Positions 58,995 to 64,000 of a stretch of DNA of 64,000 bases are shown in pieces (within the stretch, counting starts at the first letter, position 1; each line of letters begins with the position of its first letter). The DNA comes from JAGNZR01 sp051648365. GTDB lineage: Bacteria > Fusobacteriota > Fusobacteriia > Fusobacteriales > Fusobacteriaceae. The DNA lies in assembly GCA_051648365.1 (NCBI GenBank), contig JBOFEZ010000062.1, positions 1 through 64,000 on the forward strand, given 5' to 3'. Both the position numbers and the translations under genes were made by a program. The notes beneath the pieces are model-generated. The model saw only the letters and a program-made list of their open reading frames with translations. It was not told where the DNA came from and made no database searches.

Positions 58995-59423
58995 ATGAAA
59001 ATAAGTACAAGAGTCCGTTATGGAATAAAGGCATTGACCTATATTGTAGAAGAGGGGACAAAAGGAAAACTTGTAAGAATAAAAGAGATATCTGAGGCTG
59101 AAAGTATTTCTATTCAATATTTGGAGCAGATTCTTTTTAAATTGAAAAATGAGAAAATAATAGAGGGTAAAAGAGGTCCTAGTGGAGGATATAAACTTAT
59201 AAAAGAACCTTCAGAAATAACTCTTCATGACCTTTACAGAATCTTGGATGAGGATGAGAAGGTTATTGATTGTAATGAGTCGAAGGATAGAAAACAGAAT
59301 TGTATAGAAGACGGATGCAATAGTGGATGTATATGGGGACAACTTGATGCGGCTATGATAAAAATTCTCGAGGGAACAACATTAGAGGCTCTTGTTAAAA
59401 ATAGACAGTTCATAGAGGAGTAA
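58995..59423 (+). CDS. Rrf2-family transcriptional regulator
   Basis: Rrf2 proteins (IscR, NsrR, CymR) are winged-helix regulators, often with an iron-sulfur cluster. The 142-aa protein has the typical MKISTRVRYGIKALTYI start, the SIQYLEQILFKLKNEKIIEGKRGPSGGYKL DNA-binding wing given here as about 35-64, and four Cys in about 94-116 spaced C-x9-C-x4-C-x3-C. That Cys set suggests a redox or Fe-S sensor, though it differs from the IscR spacing. It is 3 nt upstream of rsmE and 13 nt after ruvB; the genes it controls are unknown. Confidence 0.93.
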   Translation: MKISTRVRYGIKALTYIVEEGTKGKLVRIKEISEAESISIQYLEQILFKLKNEKIIEGKRGPSGGYKLIKEPSEITLHDLYRILDEDEKVIDCNESKDRKQNCIEDGCNSGCIWGQLDAAMIKILEGTTLEALVKNRQFIEE

Positions 59424-59426
59424 ATT

Positions 59427-60140
59427 ATGATAAGCGTTATTATCGAAAATGAGAATATAATCCAAGATGGAAAAATAATCATAAGAGATAAAGAGGAACT
59501 GAATCACCTAAAAAATTCTTTCAGAGTAAAAGAGGGAGAGATAATAAGGGGAACCGATGGCGAATGTGAATACATATTTAAAATCACTGAGATATCAAAA
59601 AAAGAGATTCAGGGAGAAATTCTAGAAAAAAATAATGATAGGTACTCTCCAGACCTAGAAGTTACAGCAGCATTAGGAATGTTGAAAAATGACAAAATGA
59701 ACCTAACTATACAAAAACTTACAGAGATAGGGATAGGGAAAATCATTCCATTTTTTAGTAAAAGGTGTATAGTGAAGATAAATGAGAAAAAAGATAAGTG
59801 GGACACGGTCTCGAAAGAAGCTCTGAAGCAGTGTCAAGCAGTGAAATTTGTAGAAATAGAACAGCCACAAAATCTCAAAGATATAAAATTTTCAGAATAT
59901 GATTTAGTAATTGTTCCCTATGAAGCTTCCAGAGATGAAAACCTTAAAAATCTTCTTTCGAATTTAACGGTAAAACCAAAGAAAATAATGTTTTTAATAG
60001 GTCCAGAAGGTGGATTTGATTCTGAAGAGATAGAATTTTTAAAAAAAACAGGAGCTAAAGTAGTAACATTGGGAAATAGAATTTTAAGAGCTGAAACGGC
60101 AGCTATAGTAGTTGGAGGTGTATTGACAAATGGATTATAA
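59427..60140 (+). CDS. rsmE: 16S rRNA (uracil-1498-N3)-methyltransferase
   Basis: RsmE methylates U1498 of 16S rRNA. The 237-aa protein has the N-terminal PUA-like domain and a C-terminal SPOUT knot with FLIGPEGGF (about 191-199) and LGNRILRAETA (about 215-225), the SAM-binding deep trefoil. Its 3' end overlaps mtaB by 11 nt. It is the second gene after the Rrf2 regulator and clearly co-transcribed with it and mtaB. Confidence 0.95.
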   Translation: MISVIIENENIIQDGKIIIRDKEELNHLKNSFRVKEGEIIRGTDGECEYIFKITEISKKEIQGEILEKNNDRYSPDLEVTAALGMLKNDKMNLTIQKLTEIGIGKIIPFFSKRCIVKINEKKDKWDTVSKEALKQCQAVKFVEIEQPQNLKDIKFSEYDLVIVPYEASRDENLKNLLSNLTVKPKKIMFLIGPEGGFDSEEIEFLKKTGAKVVTLGNRILRAETAAIVVGGVLTNGL

Positions 60141-61431
60141 GAAAAAAGTGGCTTTTTATACTCTAGGATGTAAAGTCAATCAGTATGAAACTGAAAGCAT
60201 AAAAAATCAACTGATGAAATTGGGTTATGAGGATACTGATTTTGAAAATTCTGCAGATGTGTATATAATTAATTCATGCACTGTAACAAGTGTAGCAGAT
60301 AAAAAGACTAGAAACATGATGCGTAGAGCAAAAAAAATAAATCCTGATTCTGTAATAATCTTAACAGGATGCTATGCTCAAACAAATTCTAAAGAACTCT
60401 TAGAAATAGATGAAATAGATTATGTTGTTGGAAATACTGACAAACAGGCAATAGTAAAACTTATTCAGGATTTTCAAGAGAAAAAAATAGACAAATTAGT
60501 TAGTAATAATATATTTGAGACTAAAATATATGAGGAATATGAATTTGCAACATTAAGAGAGATGTCTAGAGCCTATGTGAAAATACAGGATGGATGTAAT
60601 AGTTTCTGTTCTTATTGTAAAATTCCCTTTGCAAGAGGACGTAGTCGTTCAAGATTGCCAGAACAAATTTTAAAAGAGATAGATAAACTAACTCATGAGG
60701 GATTTAAAGAGATTATCCTAATTGGAATTAATATAGGAGCTTATGGAGAAGATTTCGAGGAAAAGACTAGTTTTGAAGAATTAGTAGAAAAAATAATTGA
60801 AATTAAGGGAGTAGAGCGTATCCGATTTGGATCCGTATACCCAGATAAAATAAGTGACAGATTTATAGATTTATTCAAAAGTACTAAAATCCTTCCGCAT
60901 GTACATATATCTCTTCAATCAGGAGACGACACTATATTGGGATTGATGAAGAGGAAATATGGAACAGCTCTTATGAGAGAGCGATTAGAAAAACTGCGTA
61001 ACAGTGTACAAAGTCTTGAGTTTACAGCAGATGTGATTGTAGGATTTCCTGGAGAAACAGAAGAACTTTTTAGGAATACAGCTAATTTTATAGAGAGTAT
61101 AGGGTTTTCGGATCTTCACGTGTTTCAGTATTCAGATAGAGAAAATACAGCCGCAGAAAAAATGTTAGGGAAAGTGGATGGAAAAATAAAAAAAGAGAGA
61201 GCAGTACAACTAGAAAAACTTAGAGAAAAAATGTATAATGATAGAGCAGCTAAACAACTTGGAAGAGAATGTGACGTTCTTGTGGAAGAAATAAAGGATA
61301 CATACGCCTTGGGACATAGTGGTAATTACTTTAAAATAAAAATTCAGGATACTAATTTCCAAGTAGGGGAAGTTTACAAAATAAAAATTGAAGCAGTAAA
61401 TGAGGGGTTGTTAGTAGGTGAAAAAAAGTAA
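60130..61431 (+). CDS. mtaB: tRNA t6A37 methylthiotransferase MtaB
   Basis: MtaB is a radical SAM enzyme converting t6A37 of tRNA to its methylthio form. The N-terminal methylthiotransferase domain starts YTLGCKVNQYETES (about 8-21) with two further cluster cysteines (CTV, TGCYAQ). The radical SAM cluster is CNSFCSYC (about 156-163). A TRAM domain occupies the last ~60 residues. The GCKVNQYE start fits MtaB better than MiaB. It is 433 aa long. It overlaps rsmE by 11 nt and the next gene by 14 nt. Confidence 0.94.
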   Translation: MDYKKKVAFYTLGCKVNQYETESIKNQLMKLGYEDTDFENSADVYIINSCTVTSVADKKTRNMMRRAKKINPDSVIILTGCYAQTNSKELLEIDEIDYVVGNTDKQAIVKLIQDFQEKKIDKLVSNNIFETKIYEEYEFATLREMSRAYVKIQDGCNSFCSYCKIPFARGRSRSRLPEQILKEIDKLTHEGFKEIILIGINIGAYGEDFEEKTSFEELVEKIIEIKGVERIRFGSVYPDKISDRFIDLFKSTKILPHVHISLQSGDDTILGLMKRKYGTALMRERLEKLRNSVQSLEFTADVIVGFPGETEELFRNTANFIESIGFSDLHVFQYSDRENTAAEKMLGKVDGKIKKERAVQLEKLREKMYNDRAAKQLGRECDVLVEEIKDTYALGHSGNYFKIKIQDTNFQVGEVYKIKIEAVNEGLLVGEKK

Positions 61432-62401
61432 CAAAATATTACTGACAGTTATATCAGTTTTATCTATAGTTGTAATATTGATCACACTGTTTGTGAAAAA
61501 TATAAACGAGAGAAACGAAGAGCTAGGAAACTATTCTAAATATGCCATAATTGGCAAAGAAAATATAATAGTTGTATATGATGATAAATTGGCATTAAAG
61601 ATTCCTTTTGAAATTCAAATTGATAAAAATTTAACATATGCAGATCTTGTTAAGCAGAAGAATTATGATAAAGTGGTAGACTCTCTAAATTTAATACTAC
61701 CTGAAAAAATAAGCGTGTACAGAAGAATAAAATTTGGAAATGTAAATTTAGATATTAAAAATTGGATAAATTTACCGGAGACATCCATTGATGGAAAAAG
61801 ATATATTCTTACATCTAATCTAAATGCATTATTTAAAGAGTACCTTCAAATATATGACTCAAGAGATATAGAATTTTCGGAAATGATAATCGATGTTCTT
61901 AATGCTAAAGGGAAGTCGGGATATGCAAGATCTACTGGAGAAAAATTAAAGAACAAATTCGGATTAAGATATAATGCAGCAAACTATGAAAAATTAGTTG
62001 ATGACAGCTATCTTGTTATAAATGAAATTACGAAAGATAAACTAGAGAAAATTGTAATGGAATTGGATGAGAAATATTTTAAAGTAAAAAAAGATTCTAA
62101 TATGCCGACTTTGGCCAATGTAATAGTTGTTTTGGGTAAAGAACAAAATATAAAAACAGACATAGAAGTAATAGGAGAAAAATCCGATGTTTCTAAAATT
62201 GAAAAACAGCTGAAAGAATTAGATTACAAAAATATAAAAACTAAAAATCAGCAGGGAACGCAAGAAGAAACAGTTATCGCCTATAACGAAGAAGATTATT
62301 TTATTGCTTACAAATTAGGGGAAAAATTAGGAATAAAAACACTTGAAAAAAATGATGAACTGAAAGATACAATAATCATCAAACTTAAGAATAAAAAATA
62401 A
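61418..62401 (+). CDS. Membrane-anchored LytR_C domain protein
   Basis: This 327-aa protein has one N-terminal membrane helix (about 7-27) with an extracytoplasmic remainder. A LytR_C domain is visible around 165-245: the VLNAKGKSGYA start and a long AA-rich helical part. A weaker second copy may lie at about 285-327 (YNEEDYFIAYKLGEKLG). The first half (30-150) is not recognisable. The start is a GTG overlapping mtaB by 14 nt. Gene order with an MreD-like protein and PBP2 suggests a cell-wall role. It has no LytR-CpsA-Psr catalytic domain. Confidence 0.82.
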   Translation: MKKSNKILLTVISVLSIVVILITLFVKNINERNEELGNYSKYAIIGKENIIVVYDDKLALKIPFEIQIDKNLTYADLVKQKNYDKVVDSLNLILPEKISVYRRIKFGNVNLDIKNWINLPETSIDGKRYILTSNLNALFKEYLQIYDSRDIEFSEMIIDVLNAKGKSGYARSTGEKLKNKFGLRYNAANYEKLVDDSYLVINEITKDKLEKIVMELDEKYFKVKKDSNMPTLANVIVVLGKEQNIKTDIEVIGEKSDVSKIEKQLKELDYKNIKTKNQQGTQEETVIAYNEEDYFIAYKLGEKLGIKTLEKNDELKDTIIIKLKNKK

Positions 62402-62415
62402 AGGGTGTGTGCGGA

Positions 62416-62820
62416 GTGATTAATATATTAGCTTTGATTCTAATTTTCGTGGAATCAACTCTTTCAGCAAAAATTTTATCCATGATTATAACACTTCCTT
62501 TTTTAACTATGGTATCAAGTAAAAACTATAAAATTGGAATAATTTTTCTTTTATTGATTTCTCAAATCCATTCTCTACAAAGCGAAAGTTTTCTGTATTA
62601 TTTTTTCATTTTCAGTTCTCTGTATATAATATCTTATTTTATTTTAACACAATTGTCTTATTCCAAAGAAAATATTCTCATTTTCACCTGCATTCAGATG
62701 GCGATTTCAGCTCTTTTTTTTAGAAATCACTTGGAATTAAGTGGATATATTTTTAATGGAATTGGAATGGTTATTTTTAACTATATTTTTATAAAAAATT
62801 CTTGGAGAAAACATAGATAA
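62416..62820 (+). CDS. MreD-like small membrane protein (tentative)
   Basis: This ~134-aa protein has four to five hydrophobic helices and little else. It sits between a LytR_C membrane protein and a PBP2 gene, a place where mreD usually lies, and its size and topology fit MreD. The sequence alone does not prove it. GTG 62416 (N-terminus MINILALILI) has an AAGGG site about 10 nt upstream; GTG 62407 is 1 nt from it and less likely. Its TAA overlaps the next ATG. Confidence 0.6.
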   Translation: MINILALILIFVESTLSAKILSMIITLPFLTMVSSKNYKIGIIFLLLISQIHSLQSESFLYYFFIFSSLYIISYFILTQLSYSKENILIFTCIQMAISALFFRNHLELSGYIFNGIGMVIFNYIFIKNSWRKHR

Positions 62821-64000
62821 TGGCTTTTAAAATAAGAAATAGAAAAAGAGAAAATGCAGAAGGTGAATTTTTAGAAGCAGCAATTATTTTTAAGGGAGTT
62901 GTATTTTTAACTTTTATAATATTGATAATCAGATTGATATATCTTCAGGGTTATCAGTATGAAAAATATAAAGATATGTCGGATAAAAATAGATTAAAAT
63001 TTAGAAGAGTTGAGCCAGAGCGTGGAAAAATATTTGATAGAAATGGAAAATTATTAGCTACAAATGGTTCAGGGTATAGACTTATATATTACAAGGAAAG
63101 AAAATATACTCCGGAAATACTCCAAGAGATAGAGTATTTAACAGGGTTTTCTAAAGAGTATATTGAGAGAAGAATAAAATACGGAGAAATTTCTCCATAC
63201 ACAAGGGAAAATATTTTAATAGAAAATTTAGATGAAAATATGGCTCATAAAATTTTAGAAAAGCTGAAAGATGATTCAATCGTAGATATCCAAATTTATT
63301 CTAAAAGAAGATATCTTTATGATAAATTTGCATCCCATGTTATAGGGTATGTAAAAAAAATATCAACAAAAGAATACGAAAATTTAAAAGAACAAGGATA
63401 TACTGCTAGAGATAATATAGGTAAAGATGGAATAGAGAAAAAATATGATAAAATATTAAAGGGAGAACCTGGTTATGAAAAAATAGAGATAAATGCCTAT
63501 AGCAGACTCCAAAGAAAAATTGATAAACAGAAATCCCAATCTGGTTCTGACATCTATCTTACAATCGATTTTGAATTACAAGATTATATAGAGAAAATTT
63601 TAGAAACAGAAGGAATGACGGGTTCTTTTATAGCTATTAATCCTAAAAATGGAGAGGTAATAACACTTGTAAGTTATCCTACATATTCTCTGAATACATT
63701 TTCTTCGCAGATTCCGCAAGAAGTATGGGATGCAATAAAAAATGATCCAAGAAAGCCCCTGAATAATAAAGCTATTGCTGGAGAATATCCTCCAGGATCG
63801 ATATTCAAACCTATTTCAGCTTTTTCATATTTAGACAGGGGAATTAATCCTAAGCAGAAATATTATGATCCTGGTTATTATTCGATTGGAGAATGGAAGT
63901 GGAAAGCTTGGAAAGTCGGTGGGCATGGATATGTGGATATGGAAAAATCAATTATAGAATCAGCTAATCCCTATTACTATAGATTTGCAGATCAGTTCGG
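62820..64000 (+). CDS. mrdA: Penicillin-binding protein 2, elongasome transpeptidase (3' end cut off)
   Basis: PBP2 is the monofunctional class B transpeptidase of cell elongation. It has an N-terminal membrane helix (about 25-43) and the RGKIFDRNGK start of the pedestal domain (about 69-78). The active-site S327-I-F-K330 sits in the PPGSIFKP element, and the second motif SxN is S381-A-N383. The window ends just after the latter, so the KTG motif and stop are outside. The start ATG overlaps the preceding TAA. The neighbouring MreD-like and LytR_C genes favour the elongation class (PBP2/MrdA) over the septal PBP3. Confidence 0.93.
   Translation, partial: MAFKIRNRKRENAEGEFLEAAIIFKGVVFLTFIILIIRLIYLQGYQYEKYKDMSDKNRLKFRRVEPERGKIFDRNGKLLATNGSGYRLIYYKERKYTPEILQEIEYLTGFSKEYIERRIKYGEISPYTRENILIENLDENMAHKILEKLKDDSIVDIQIYSKRRYLYDKFASHVIGYVKKISTKEYENLKEQGYTARDNIGKDGIEKKYDKILKGEPGYEKIEINAYSRLQRKIDKQKSQSGSDIYLTIDFELQDYIEKILETEGMTGSFIAINPKNGEVITLVSYPTYSLNTFSSQIPQEVWDAIKNDPRKPLNNKAIAGEYPPGSIFKPISAFSYLDRGINPKQKYYDPGYYSIGEWKWKAWKVGGHGYVDMEKSIIESANPYYYRFADQF

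Overview
The window is an AT-rich bacterial chromosome segment with dense, mostly co-directional housekeeping genes and strong use of AGA, GGA and ATA codons. It encodes a lipid A pathway (lpxC, fabZ, lpxA, lpxI, lpxB, an MsbA-like flippase, lpxK), so the cell is a diderm. It also carries traits usually associated with Firmicutes: SepF beside YggS, an HPr with a Ser46 regulatory site, a lysine riboswitch on an NhaC-type transporter, and consensus promoters with 17-bp spacers that often have an extended -10. That combination points to the phylum Fusobacteriota (Fusobacterium, Cetobacterium or a relative). This placement is inference from gene content, not a database match.

Layout. 1-220: the 3' part of a 5S rRNA gene, ending a ribosomal operon, and two terminators. 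226-2911: a small unknown protein, a NUDIX hydrolase and an internally duplicated DUF1576-type membrane protein on the minus strand, then a GIY-YIG protein. 3037-4026: eleven tRNA genes behind one strong promoter. 4117-16121: sppA, ebfC, a DUF374 acyltransferase, metG, galU, groES-groEL, a phosphohexomutase, hemW, yggS and sepF. 16149-19126: three consecutive PP-loop ATPases of the tRNA-thiolation type. 19267-21886: feoA-feoB and a Cys-rich Feo accessory protein. 21986-23678: a lysine riboswitch and an NhaC-family (LysW-like) transporter. 23776-26583: a glycosyltransferase/deacetylase fusion and galE. 26858-28447: a ClC channel with codon use unlike its neighbours. 28588-30879: pssA on the minus strand, the SRP RNA gene and a GNAT-CDF fusion. 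30943-41638: pcrA, the lipid A operon, rph, rdgB and hslU. 41658-50715: smc, lpxK, an unknown protein, a PTS EIIA, nadD, a HAD phosphatase, an APC permease and a small FMN-binding secreted protein. 50785-52302: an AbgT-family transporter on the minus strand. 52648-57173: ptsI, HPr, ispH and a ribosomal S1-like protein. 57344-64000: a DUF445 protein, ruvB, an Rrf2 regulator, rsmE, mtaB, then an elongasome-type cluster (LytR_C protein, MreD-like protein, PBP2) cut by the window end.

How the genes work together. The largest functional block is the outer-membrane operon, where acyl chains from the FabZ step feed LpxC/A/I/B, MsbA flips the product, and LpxK acts from a nearby transcript. The DUF374 protein is a candidate for late acylation. 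Translation and tRNA maturation are heavily represented (tRNAs, metG, three thiolases, rsmE, mtaB, S1, SRP RNA). Metal and ion handling includes Feo, a CDF with a manganese-type metal site, ClC and NhaC.

No CRISPR array, insertion sequence or prophage was seen. The most unusual items are the GNAT-CDF fusion, the tandem TtcA-like pair, the GT-deacetylase fusion, the duplicated DUF1576 protein, and long inverted repeats that sit on individual promoters (pssA, abgT-type, clc).
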